DNA of 64,000 nt, taken from NCBI GenBank assembly GCA_018350325.1, contig JAEVLN010000011.1, positions 448,536-512,535 of the forward strand, in the 5' to 3' direction. This DNA comes from Globodera rostochiensis. Its lineage: Eukaryota > Nematoda > Chromadorea > Rhabditida > Heteroderidae. The notes below the pieces were generated by a model, which worked only from the letters and a program-made list of their open reading frames with translations, had not been told where the DNA came from and ran no database searches. A program made the translations under genes and the position numbers. Below, one piece after another: positions 1 through 9,840 of the stretch (its first letter is position 1; every line of letters begins with the position of its first letter).

Positions 1-234
1 ACTTTTTTTATTGGCATTAACTATTTCATACGTTGCTTCCATTATAGTACATTTTGGGAACCTTACTTTCTGTCTCCAACGAATTAAATCTTTAAAGGCC
101 AAGCCGGTAAAACGGGAGTGACCACATTTTTTGATCGTTTTCAGCTCTAATTTGTAAGAAAAACTAAAAGAAGTGCTTTTGGTGATTTGGAGTCTGGGAG
201 CTAAGGCGGTGTGTGAAATGTGGATTATAAAAGA
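1..234 (-). CDS. Coding-like segment, runs off the left edge
   Basis: 78 codons without a stop from the stop at 235-237 to the window edge. The composition is protein-like (GHSRFTGLAFKDLIRWRQK). A possible 3' splice site TTCTTTTAG lies within the 5' part, so only the part nearer position 1 may be exon. No family recognised. The nearest segment on the other side is on the + strand. Confidence 0.45.
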
Positions 235-608
235 TTAAGTCGATAAAAACACATAAACGAACAAATTCGAAAATGAATAAACAAAACTTTGTTTAGAATT
301 GCAAAAAATTTAATGTCTTATATATTATATATCGATTCAGTTTTAGGTTTGAATTGAGAGAGTCTCATCCAACAAATCAAATTTTTTATTTTAAAAATCA
401 AAAAATAATAAGATCGTAAAAATGAATATCAAAGAAAAGGTAAAAAGTAACCAAAGCATTTTGCCTCTCGACGAAGGTTTATTTAAATTTAATATTGAAA
501 TAAAATTTTAATTATCGAAATTGTAAGTCTATTATAATCTAAATAAAATATAAAAAAATAAATATTTTAAAAAGTAAAAGTTATAAAAGGTAACAAAAAA
601 ATACATAA

Positions 609-719
609 TCAAAGTATAATGTTGTTTTACAGGTGCACGTTCACCCATACAAAAATAGGAATGGCCGTTTCTCTCGCATGTTGAAGAATTTCGTTCTGAG
701 TACGTTAGTCACTGCATAA
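609..719 (+). CDS. Short coding-like segment
   Basis: 36 open codons (HVHPYKNRNGRFSRMLKN) with TTTTACAG just inside the 5' end and GTACGT near the 3' end, which fits one small + strand exon of about 70 bases. It is less A+T-rich than its surroundings. Confidence 0.4.
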   Translation, partial: SKYNVVLQVHVHPYKNRNGRFSRMLKNFVLSTLVTA

Positions 720-793
720 ATAAAATTTATAATTAATTAATAAATTATATAAAACAGCTAAGATTCTAAATTAAACTTTAACCCAAACATTAA

Positions 794-1231
794 AAGTTTT
801 TATTAGCATTAAAAAAATGCCTTAAAAAAAGAAAAATCAAAATTATTCAAATCAAACAAAGAACTATATTAAATCGGAGTCTGTTAAATCAAAAAATTGA
901 AAATAAAATGCGGATACTGATTTTACCAATTAATCCATACGTTATTTGTGATGAGTTGCACAAGGCCACCTTGGACGGAGCATATAACAAGCCCAGAATT
1001 TGTTACCACGAACTAGGTCTATTGCCTAACCATCTGGTTTTGGAGACAATTTGGCCGATTCAAAATTATAAAGTCTAATAAAAATAAACTCAAAACCTAT
1101 GATTTTAGGAAAAAGAAAAGCCAATTGCAGAGTTTCTTCTTGGGGGAGAACTACTCGGCCTAGTCACCTGTGTGGCGACAGCAAACAGTGACGGTCTTAT
1201 GTGCAGGGATCTATTTAAGCATTTAAATTAA
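794..1231 (+). CDS. Two-exon coding-like segment with a 36-nt intron
   Basis: The first part is open for 94 codons (794-1075, ATG at 908; includes VICDELHKATLDGAYNK). At 1073 GTCTAA starts a possible 36-nt intron ending GATTTTAG at 1108. The second part (1109-1231) continues in phase for 40 codons (PIAEFLLGGELLGLVTCVA) to TAA. The in-phase join and change of composition at the boundaries make this one of the better gene models in the flank. Open frames of this length are rare by chance at this A+T level. No family recognised. Confidence 0.5.
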
Positions 1232-1971
1232 ATAAACTGTGATGCAATTTAATAAATACCAAAATTCGATGATAAAACAAAAAATAAACTTTCTCAAAAA
1301 TTAATAAATAAAACAAGTAAATTGAAATAAAAAAAGAATGAAATTACAATTTGTAAAAAATTCACAACAAAATGTATTTGAAAATTTCAAAATTAATAAT
1401 TTATTAAATACTTTATTTTTGAATCTTGTGTAAAAAAAACTATAAGTAAAATTTTAAACAAAAAATAAAAGATATGATATCAGAGGCATGATATAAATGA
1501 TTTCTATTGATCGTCTAGGCGTCTTATTTAAACAGAAATAATTGATTTATATTGAAAATTAAAGCAATTTCACAGCCCTTATCTTTAAAAATTTATAAAA
1601 TGCTATAATAATCATAAAAATTAATTTACAAGTCGACGATATTAGATAAGTTATTTATGATTATGTTTCCTTCCAACCATTATTATATATTGGGACGCGC
1701 ATGACATGTCATTATTCATTTTTAGTTCGCTATCTTTGCTAGCAATGCTACGATTTGAATGTTTATTTATTTAGACCAATTCTATAATTTAAATTAAATA
1801 TATTTAACCTAAGAAATTTTGTTATTTTTATTAGTTCGTAATTTAATTATCAATTGCTTGTTGAAATTAAGAAATTAATTGGTAAAGTGATAAGAATAAT
1901 TTTTAAAATACAGTAACTTCTGCTTTTATATAAAGATAATTATTTTTATTATATATATTGATTTGTTGCTA
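1232..1971. other. A+T-rich stretch, one ambiguous island
   Basis: Mostly low-complexity A+T. The island at about 1640-1760 is open on both strands for 30-38 codons and I cannot choose between them. Nothing else seen. Confidence 0.5.
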
Positions 1972-2241
1972 TCATTTATTTTTTAACTTTTCAACAAATC
2001 CAAGCCAAATATCTCTATATGTCGCGCCGCCATCAGTGTTATAACGAATATTGTGTATGGATTCACTTTTTTCTTTAATTTGTTTTATCAGCAATGCTTT
2101 CCCTTCTCTGTATGGGGAAAACGCCATCGGATAATTATAATGAAAATATTTATATTCTCTGAATCATACTTCCTTTAAACAATTTTTTTTAAATTTCCCA
2201 GGCACGTCATGAATCGTCCACTTTACTGATTTTAGATATTG
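1972..2241 (-). pseudogene. Coding-like segment broken by one in-frame TGA
   Basis: The same minus-strand frame is protein-like on both sides of a TGA at 2164-2166: 25 codons upstream (KWTIHDVPGKFKKN) and 63 downstream (PYREGKALLIKQIKEKSES; DGGATYRDIWLGFVEKLKN). A short intron that removes the TGA and keeps phase was not found. Either a decayed copy, an exon pair with a junction I misplace, or a chance stop. No family recognised. Confidence 0.4.
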
Positions 2242-2604
2242 TTAAAGCTATTATGTTTCAATTTTAGTCCTTAACATCATCAAACCTGCGGACATGTCAT
2301 TTTTACATAAACTATTCGAGGTTTTTGAAATTATTTAAAAATGTTTTTTTTCATTACAGATAATCAAACTTTTTTTGGTTTACAAATTTTCAAAATATTA
2401 TACTTGCCGAAATATATATAATATTCTGAAGAGCACTTTTTTTATCGTCTGCTGCATTTGCTAAATTTTATTTTTATTTTAAAAGGAATTTCTTAAATAA
2501 TATACTCAAAAATAAAATATAACCAACGCTAAAATTTATAATACATAACAAATAAATAAAAAGTTGCGTAAAAAAGATTAAAAATTAAAACAAAAATAAT
2601 CATT

Positions 2605-2672
2605 ACCAGGGATGGCACTTTTAGGCACGAAAAATTGCAAAATAGGCGGCCTAAATAGGTACAAAAAAGTTC
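2605..2672. repeat. Possible hAT-like element end
   Basis: CAGGGATGGCAC followed by short direct repeats of TAGGC type resembles the terminal region of hAT elements. No matching opposite end was found in the neighbourhood. Confidence 0.25.
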
Positions 2673-2689
2673 TAAAATAGGCATTAATT

Positions 2690-2815
2690 TCAAGTTGGAT
2701 GGATCTTTCTGTTCAAAGCATCGAAAATCCGCTTTATCTGTGGATCCGTCCTTTCAACATAGGAGTTATAATGAGAAATTTTTTTGCTGGGTTTTTTTAT
2801 TTTAAATCTAGGTTT
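2690..2815 (-). CDS. Short coding-like segment
   Basis: 41 open codons on the minus strand ending in TGA at 2690; the last 23 read YVERTDPQIKRIFDALN and onwards. The + strand also has an open frame here (ATG 2699 to 2905), but beyond 2770 it is T-rich background, so minus is preferred. No family recognised. Confidence 0.4.
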   Translation of the reverse strand, partial: KPRFKIKKPSKKISHYNSYVERTDPQIKRIFDALNRKIHPT

Positions 2816-4665
2816 TTACTCTCAATGAATTATTCAGGATATAAATTTTGTTGCTTTTGGTTTCAATTGATTTTTTTTTCTTTAATTATATTTAATTCAC
2901 CTTTATAAAAGATGATGGAATATTTGGTATTTTTCAGAAAAGGTGTTATCTGATAAGTTGTTAACATACAGCAAATTTTCTATATTGTGATTCTCTCTTT
3001 TCGTTGGCTTCTATTGATGACCACAAGTAGCGGATTATTCCAAGATATGTAAATTACACTTAAATACTTTGATCTTCGATGTGTTTTTGTTTTTTTACAA
3101 CTTCTAATTAATGTTTGTTTCTAATGTATGATTTAGGAGTTTGACTACTTAAAGGTCTTTTTAGAAAATTCTTTCAAATTTCATTTTTACAACATTTTTA
3201 CTTATTGTTAAATTTTGTCTTTTTAATAAGAAATTTATATTATCTGGTGTTTGGTTGTGAAAGATTTTGGTTATTCGCTTAAATTAAATTTATTTTTTTA
3301 TATTTTTAAACTTTTTATTTTAAAGTTGAAATATTTAGGTATATAATTAAATTAATGAATAATGTGCTTTATTTTTGCATTTCATCCAGCATGCACTTGT
3401 TGAGGGGGGGGCTAAAAACCTTTCTTGTCCATTTATTAAACATTCAATAAAGGTTGTCTAAAAAAATTGTGATTTTTTAATTTTTTAAACTAAAATTTAA
3501 TAATTAATTACTTAATGCCAGTAAAAACTTCTTTGATGCTTTTAATAATACTTTCTTAGTTTTTATAACGATTTTTTGGCTACAGTTGAATAAATACCAA
3601 TGCCGATCAGGTTATTACTTCTTTATAAAATCACTAGCAACTTTGTATTTTTGTGACATTTATTTTTAGTTTTAACGAGGTGTAAATACCGGCTTTAATT
3701 GTATTTTTCTACAAATATATTCTATAATAAAAAGCTTGGTAGTTAACACGTCGCAGAAAATGTTCGTGTCTATTATTTATTTGTTTATAAATTTAAGTTT
3801 TATAGACTCTATATTATGGTTAAATTATCATAATATAGTAAATTTCATTATCTTTCACCTGAATGATGTTTAAACTACACAATATACAATTTATTAGAAG
3901 TTAATAGCAATGATAATTTTGTTCAAAAATTTTTCTTGGGATATATTGTAATATTTAAAAAAAAAATTTAAATTATTATAAAAAATAGAGTGATTGGAGT
4001 ATAATTTAAATTTTTTATTAGTTAAAGTAAGATTTTAGAATTAAAAGTCCCATTTTCTTAAACATATGAAAGATTACATCTTAATAAGGATTTACTTGAA
4101 TCAGTTTTCAGCTGGCAAAACCAGGGTCTTGAATGATCGCCTCCACGTTGATGTGTCTAACACTTGAATAATATATTCATTAAATAGCTTGTCTTTAATT
4201 TATAATCATTTAATTTTTTTCAGTTAATAATGGTTTAATTATCTTGTTTGAGTTGAAATAATATTTTTTTTATATTGAATTTCATAATGATATTTTAGAA
4301 ATATTATAGAATATTTTATTATTACTTATTTTGTATGCCCCGGTGCTTCTCCCATAGTTGCCGAATAACCTGCTGTCCTTCAGAATAAGATATTTAAAAA
4401 ATTTAAACAATTTATCGAATTGATTTTACAGCAAATAAACATTCTTCTTTCAGAGATTCAATATTTCGAAATCTTTTATGTAATTTTAACTTAATATTTT
4501 CGTAATCTTTAATAGTTAATGCTATCCTGATTTAAAATTTAAAACGCTTACAAAATATAAATTTTTTTAATTGTATTATTAGATATTTTATTGTTTTTAG
4601 CATAATATTAAGCCATTTTGAAAAAGTTTCAAAAAATATTAATAGATATTTATTACTGAATATTT
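2816..4665. other. A+T-rich stretch with very small islands
   Basis: Small islands at about 2998-3060 (minus, ISWNNPLLVVINRSQRK), 3370-3440 (with G8), 4066-4167 (+ frame of 33 codons from ATG, but minus also open) and 4332-4385 (minus). None is long enough for a firm call. The rest is A+T-rich without recognised features. Confidence 0.4.
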
Positions 4666-4824
4666 TTATTTTTTATATATTTGTTTTGGCAAAATAATGC
4701 ACCATGCCCGCCCACAACAAAAATTGTACTCATTGGTTATATGAACCTTGCAACTTGCCGCAAACAGTAAGTTCTCGGCTCGCCATCTAGCTGTGCGATA
4801 GTTGCACGCCCTCTTCCTCTTCAA
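4666..4824 (-). CDS. Coding-like segment, strand uncertain
   Basis: 52 open minus codons (ACNYRTARWRAENLLFAAS). The + strand offers a shorter exon-like reading ending at a good 5' splice site (ACA|GTAAGTT near 4769), so either strand could be the coding one. No family recognised. Confidence 0.3.
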   Translation of the reverse strand: MKRKRACNYRTARWRAENLLFAASCKVHITNEYNFCCGRAWCIILPKQIYKK

Positions 4825-5072
4825 TTATATATATTTATAAAGTATTTAAACTGCAAATTAAAAAAGAAATTAATTTTACAACGTATATTGCGTAAGTTAA
4901 GCGATTCGTAATTAAAATAATGTTGTTGGTTCATTTTTTATGGTTACTTTAAAAAATCTGTTTTATTTAAAACATTAAATTGATCATGTACCGTTCAACA
5001 GAACATTTCGGAAAGCGAACTTATTAATAATATTTTAAAAAATTTTTTTTCTTTTTTTTATCAGCAACAAAA

Positions 5073-5189
5073 ATGAGATTTTTGGACAGTTCCATTCAAA
5101 TTTCTAGAAAAATTTTTAATGATGATGCATTAGACAATGTTGTTAATCACTTGCTGAGAACAATTGATGTTAAGATACCGTTAACATAA
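5073..5189 (+). CDS. Small open frame after a 3' splice-like site
   Basis: ATG to TAA, 38 codons (DSSIQISRKIFNDDALDNVV), preceded by a T-run and ATCAG at 5064. Downstream, a candidate exon at about 5440-5470 runs between AG and GTAAGTC. It could be the 5' coding exon of a small gene. Confidence 0.4.
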   Translation: MRFLDSSIQISRKIFNDDALDNVVNHLLRTIDVKIPLT

Positions 5190-5801
5190 CAAACAATTGA
5201 ATTTTGTGTAGGCTATATAAACAATTCAAGAATCCTACTATAAAAATTAGAATAAATTAAAAAGGTCAAGTATCAAAGGCGGGGGCATTAATTTGTCGAC
5301 GATCTATAAAATAACCCTTACCAATTAAAAATAAAAAGATTAAAAAAATAAGTAAATTAATTATAAACAATGGCAAGATATAAAACATTAATTGCTGACC
5401 AACAAATATAAATAACATTTTACTATCACGGCAATTTAGTCAGCAAGATGCAGTAGAATGTACAAAACCGCCAACTGTAAGTCTATTGCAGGGCAAAAGT
5501 TTCACTTTATAATTAAATATATTTATTTCAGTCATCTATTGAAATGACGCTGGATATGCCGGCGACATAGTCTTTGGACTTATCCCAAATTTGCAAATGT
5601 AATAATAATGATTAATAAGGAAAACAAAACATTTAATGAAATTAAACCGTTCCAAATATAAATAAACAATCAAAGAACCATTTTTGCTTACTTTCCAAAA
5701 TATGAAAAATAATTAAAACTCATTTAAAAAGCATAACACAAATTAGTGCAAAAAAATGTTTACAAAATTTAACAAAAAATTTAATTTACTAAAAATCTCT
5801 T

Positions 5802-5992
5802 ATGCGTAGGCTGGGACGGTCTTACGACTATGAATCGAGTGATGTCAATAAAATGATAATTTTATTATATTTAAAATTTAGTCATTTTTTATGCGAAAAT
5901 TTCCCGCTGCCCGGAGAAAAAGCGTCGGGAACATGGAAACCAACGAATTTTTGTTCGTAAGTTCCGAGGAGCCTAAGTGTTGTATGTTGTAA
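5802..5992 (+). CDS. Two overlapping coding-like frames
   Basis: One frame runs from ATG 5802 to TAA 5960 (52 codons). A second, 5891-5992, starts with its own ATG and reads MRKFPAARRKSVGNMETN, and crosses a consensus 5' splice site TTC|GTAAGT at 5957. The second looks more protein-like. Just to the right, about 5975-6050, the minus strand is open (LNWVPVGITTYNT). Confidence 0.35.
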
Positions 5993-6869
5993 TGCCAACG
6001 GGCACCCAATTAAGCTTGATAAAATGTAGCCCATGTAATAAATGAAAAGTAATATTATTTTAAAAAATCAAACAAAAGTTAAACTTTTGCTGTATTTGTC
6101 AATATTGAAATATTAAAAATTTAATTTATTAAATAGAGGGTTTTAGAAACGCAAAGGCATTGTACATTGAAAAAATATATTAAATGGAACAAATTGGCTC
6201 TGTTTCGAAAATGGAATGCCGCGATTTCTTAATTTATGTCAGCAATTGAACCTTACACCCCACCTCATGCACTCTGCGTTTATGTTGTATTAAATACGAT
6301 TTATTAAAAAAAAGTCTAGATAACATTTCATAAAATAAACCTAACATATGCGGATATTATGTGACTTGAGATTTTGAATTGTACAAAATTATGTCTATAA
6401 ATATGAATCCATTTTACATACGAAAATAAAAAGACATATATATGCATTACGCAGACAACATGCACTAAATCACGTAATGGGATCGTAGACAATTTCTTCA
6501 TTGAATTTTTGTTTATTTGTTTGCCTTTTTCTGAAATTGATTTTAATTATATTCCTATGCTGGGTAGTACACTTCATATTTTGTAGATTTGTTATTAAGT
6601 AATTTGATTTTTTGAAGTTCACTTTGATTACTTAATTCTGACGTTGTTCATAAAAAATATTGTTTTGCAAAAATGTTAACTTGTCGAGTTACCATCGAGT
6701 TCTTAAAGTTGATTTTATTAAAAAATTTGATGATTTAAATAGGAAATTTGATTAATTTGATTTTAGCTTTTTCCTTTCTTTATCAATTAGCACTATGTTT
6801 TTTTATATTTTTTTCCAATTTGTATATGCTTTTAAATTAATTAATTGGGATTTTAACATTTGGGATTAA

Positions 6870-7072
6870 ATAAGTACTGGTAACGCCCTGCTACAAACAA
6901 TTTGGACTCTGTGGTGATTCGGTTTTTCTCTTGTTCTGTTCTTTTCCTTTGTAGCAACCGCTTTGCTAACTACTCTCAACCAACTGTTGATGTCTCGCAT
7001 GCGTTTTTTAATGAGGTTTTGGACTTTTTTAAACTAATATTAGCTATATTTTTTGAATCATATTTTTCGTGA
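6870..7072 (+). CDS. Two-exon coding-like segment with a 41-nt intron
   Basis: The first part (6870-6913, ALLQTIWTL) ends before GTGATT. The intron 6914-6954 is pyrimidine-rich and ends TTTGTAG. The second part (6955-7072) reads NRFANYSQPTVDVSHAFFNE and on to TGA. Splicing rejoins TG|C as Cys in phase and removes an in-frame TGA, which supports the model. No family recognised. Confidence 0.5.
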
Positions 7073-7930
7073 TTAAATTTTTATTATAATTTTTCTTTAC
7101 CTATTTATGAATTTATAATTTTAATTCTGTGTTTCATTGTGGATTTAAGCTTTGTAAAATGTGATTTCAAAAAATTTGCTTAATGTCACGCATGCCCGCC
7201 TTTTTTAATGAGTATTCGTTTTTTAACTGATATTAAATAATTGCAGGTTATTGATTTGTTTTTGATTTTAAAATATATCGTATTTATGTTTTTAGTAATT
7301 AATATGCTTTTATTTGGTATTGTTTTTATTGCTATTATAGTGTATTTAAATAATTTTCTAATAAGTCTTTTAACGGCGTGCAAGCTCGTTGTTGCGAAGC
7401 ACTTATAATTTAGCCACCAACAACATTTGCATCAAATAGGAGAAACATTTTTATTTATTGGTTTTATTTTGGATTTTTTTTTGTATTATTTGGCGCATTT
7501 TATTGGTTTTAGGCAAGCGTAGTCTTCTTCTGGCGTGTGTTTGGTCGAAAGACCAACAAAAAATTTTTAATTATTTTAAAATATTTTATTTATGGATTGA
7601 ATTCATTTTATCTTAATTTTTACATTTTTATTGTACCCCGAACGATTCGAAAATGATAATTTTTGCTTCATTTTTATTATATTTTATTTTTGTCAAATTT
7701 TACTAGTCGTCGTTTAAAATTTTCGTTTTTTTTTTGTTTTTTACGGATACAAAACGTCCAAAAATACGGCGTTTACAATTTTGAATGAAAATTTTCACGT
7801 GTGTAAATCTTTAGATTTACAAGGGCAAAAAAAAATTGTATGCATTTTTATAATGTAGAATATATTATTTATAAACAGAGTTGCCGAAGACTTGGAGTGG
7901 TTGATATCCAAGTCAAGTTAGTATATTTCA
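7073..7930. other. Mixed stretch with weak open frames
   Basis: A minus frame of about 80 codons (7186-7428) is mostly Lys/Ile-rich background. About 7514-7651 is open on + after TTTTAG, but minus also reads well (HTPEEDYACLKPIKC). About 7740-7858 is a + frame of roughly 40 codons (YGYKTSKNTAFTILNENFHV). I cannot rank them further. Confidence 0.35.
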
Positions 7931-8263
7931 TCACAAATACAGCAAAAGAAGAAACTTTTGTAGAATGCTTCTGCCACCATGATTTCTAAATTTATGACGG
8001 CTAATTTTGGGTAGAGGGAATATTTTTCTTTTATTAATAAAATTGTTTGAATATTCTTCGTTAATCCATCTATGCAATTCCCACCAGTTACTCGTGTTTT
8101 CCGTATTCATATTTAATATTTTTATTATAATAACTTTTGTTGATCCTACTTTTAGTGAAATTTGTTTGGATTTCACTTGTAATACAGTAAATTTTATTTT
8201 TTTTCTATTTGCTCTAATAGACACTATTATTTGAAAATTTATTTTGTCGGTGCTTCTGTTTTT
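7931..8263 (-). CDS. 110-codon segment, possibly PX-domain-like
   Basis: Open on the minus strand from the stop at 8264 to TGA at 7931. The C-terminal half reads NWWELHRWINEEYSNNF, then FPLPKISRHKFRNHGGR, then ILQKFL. The order of a Trp-x-x-LH helix, an acidic/aromatic spacer, a Pro-x-Leu-Pro-Lys-type turn and a final helix recalls PX domains, which bind phosphoinositides, but no diagnostic residue settles it. There is no ATG at its start, so it would be an internal exon. Confidence 0.4.
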   Translation of the reverse strand, partial: KNRSTDKINFQIIVSIRANRKKIKFTVLQVKSKQISLKVGSTKVIIIKILNMNTENTSNWWELHRWINEEYSNNFINKRKIFPLPKISRHKFRNHGGRSILQKFLLLLYL

Positions 8264-8469
8264 TTAAATTAAAATTGTTGTCAGTTATGAATTTAAGTCG
8301 TTTAACTTTCGAACATCTGCGCATGGTTCATTCTTATTGATTTTATCATGTATTTTAAATTTTGAGAATTATCTTTAGAGATATTCAAATTTAAATCTTT
8401 TTTGAATAAACCTTTTGTATAGTGTTTTTAATAACTTTTAATTTAACGGATAAAAAAAATAAAAAATGA

Positions 8470-8580
8470 GACGACAAGACAATTGGCCAAAAAATTGTGA
8501 AGAGCGAATGTTTTGCGCCCCGCAAGGAAAAACCAATCGTCGATTTTTCCGGGGGGGGGGGGGGGAATTTTTCCATCTAA
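8470..8580 (+). CDS. Coding-like segment ending in a G15 tract
   Basis: 36 open + codons reading TIGQKIVKSECFAPRKEKP and then Gly residues encoded by the G-run. It begins just after a TGA. The minus strand is open as well, with a Pro-run. No family recognised. Confidence 0.35.
   Translation, partial: DDKTIGQKIVKSECFAPRKEKPIVDFSGGGGGNFSI
8551..8565 (+). repeat. G15 homopolymer
   Basis: Fifteen consecutive G in A+T-rich DNA, able to form a G-quadruplex. Such tracts occur in nematode genomes. A shorter G8 lies near 3404. Confidence 0.95.
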
Positions 8581-8694
8581 ATTCTAAATTAATTACAGAT
8601 TAGGCAAATACAGGGCTAAGAATAGCTAATCAATTCATTTATTTACTTAAAAGTGGTTTAATTAGCATCAAAATTCCTACCAAACTCTTTTATA

Positions 8695-8883
8695 TTGGTC
8701 TTGGTTTTTCGCCAAGTTTTTTCTTTTTATCGTACATCAGTCCCGGGGTTTATGCCCGAGATTAAATTGATTGGCAGCAATTTGCGCCGCAGACCGAAAT
8801 TCGATTTTAGCACCAAATTGGGAAACGAGGTGACTGCGTGCGGTTGTATTACCTTTTTTAAAAGATATTTTGTTTTTTACTAA
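8695..8883 (+). CDS. Coding-like segment, strand uncertain
   Basis: The + frame is open for 62 codons (MPEIKLIGSNLRRRPKFDFS). The minus strand is also open and at least as protein-like (HLVSQFGAKIEFRSAAQIAA). A 16-base word here (8764-8779) recurs at 60644-60659. No family recognised. Confidence 0.35.
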   Translation: MVLVFRQVFSFYRTSVPGFMPEIKLIGSNLRRRPKFDFSTKLGNEVTACGCITFFKRYFVFY

Positions 8884-9005
8884 ATTAAATTAATATTTCA
8901 TCAAATTTGTTAAAATCTTTACATGATTGTTGCCTTTAAAAAACAAGCATCTCTAATTAAGGTAATTTTTTAATATAAATGGTTTTGTTTATAGTATAAT
9001 TTTAT

Positions 9006-9140
9006 TCAATTTAATGTATTAATTTCAAATTGATTGCGGGGACAGTAGGAGTACTGATTCTGTGAGCGAACGAGTTCACCTTTTAATTGTTCTGGTTGAT
9101 GGTGTTGTAGGGAAGATGGGCCGATCCCGCTTATTAAGTT
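9006..9140 (-). CDS. Coding-like segment, minus strand
   Basis: 44 open codons to TGA at 9006 (SLQHHQPEQLKGELVRSQNQ). Clearly less A+T-rich than its surroundings. It abuts a + strand segment only nine bases away. No family recognised. Confidence 0.42.
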   Translation of the reverse strand, partial: NLISGIGPSSLQHHQPEQLKGELVRSQNQYSYCPRNQFEINTLN

Positions 9141-9148
9141 TTATTTAA

Positions 9149-9307
9149 TGTATTTTATTGTTATATATTTGGTTTAACCCGTTAAAGTTGCAAACAATTG
9201 AGCATTTTCAAGCGTTACTCCAGATATCATCGCACAAAACAGAACGAGTACGCCGCAAACCTAAGTTTATGATTTGTAAGATGGGGGCATTACTATTAGT
9301 GTTGTGA
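9149..9307 (+). CDS. Coding-like segment, plus strand
   Basis: 52 open codons to TGA at 9305 (LKLQTIEHFQALLQISSHKT, then ERVRRKPKFMICKMG). Amphipathic and basic; no family recognised. It is followed after about 45 bases by another + segment. Confidence 0.42.
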   Translation, partial: CILLLYIWFNPLKLQTIEHFQALLQISSHKTERVRRKPKFMICKMGALLLVL

Positions 9308-9351
9308 TTTATTTAGCATGTTTTCATTTATTGGGCTGCTGACACTCATTT

Positions 9352-9540
9352 TTGAATTTTTTTTTTTTGAAAAGAATTACATATTTAAAATTTGGCACTT
9401 CTCTTTACATCGATTTCTTAATGTTACCTTTCGACAACTTGGGTGTTCGCCCTCAAAAGTGCGATGGCATCCTCAAGAGCCCTTTGAATCCACCGTTTTT
9501 GCATCAATTATTTGGCCAGCTTATATTGTCAAAATTGTAA
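9352..9540 (+). CDS. Coding-like segment
   Basis: 62 open codons. The part from ATG 9421 reads MLPFDNLGVRPQKCDGILKS and then SPLNPPFLHQLFGQ, which is protein-like; the part before is background. A second frame here is also open. No family recognised. Confidence 0.38.
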   Translation: MNFFFLKRITYLKFGTSLYIDFLMLPFDNLGVRPQKCDGILKSPLNPPFLHQLFGQLILSKL

Positions 9541-9776
9541 TTATATATTTCTTTTAATTTTACATTATTGTTAAAACATTTTTATCACATAGATCGTTAG
9601 TTTTAGAAATAAATTTTTCGAAATTATTACAATGCTTATTATTAATCGTTAACTTACGAATAAACGAGTGTTTATATATACTTAAATTTTATTGGTTATC
9701 CTTTATTTGATTATTGTTAGAATCAATGGAATTGCCCTTGAGATGCAATTTATTGAAATTATTTAATCTTTAATTC

Positions 9777-9840
9777 TTTATTATGTTGGGCATTTCGTTA
9801 CTGATATTTATAATATTACTTTAAAATTTTCAGTTTGGTA
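9777..9840 (+). repeat. Dispersed 64-bp repeat, copy 1
   Basis: Matches 13089-13152 at 58 of 64 positions. Both copies end in AAAATTTTCAGTTTRGTA, that is, they contain an intron-like 3' end. Confidence 0.85.
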
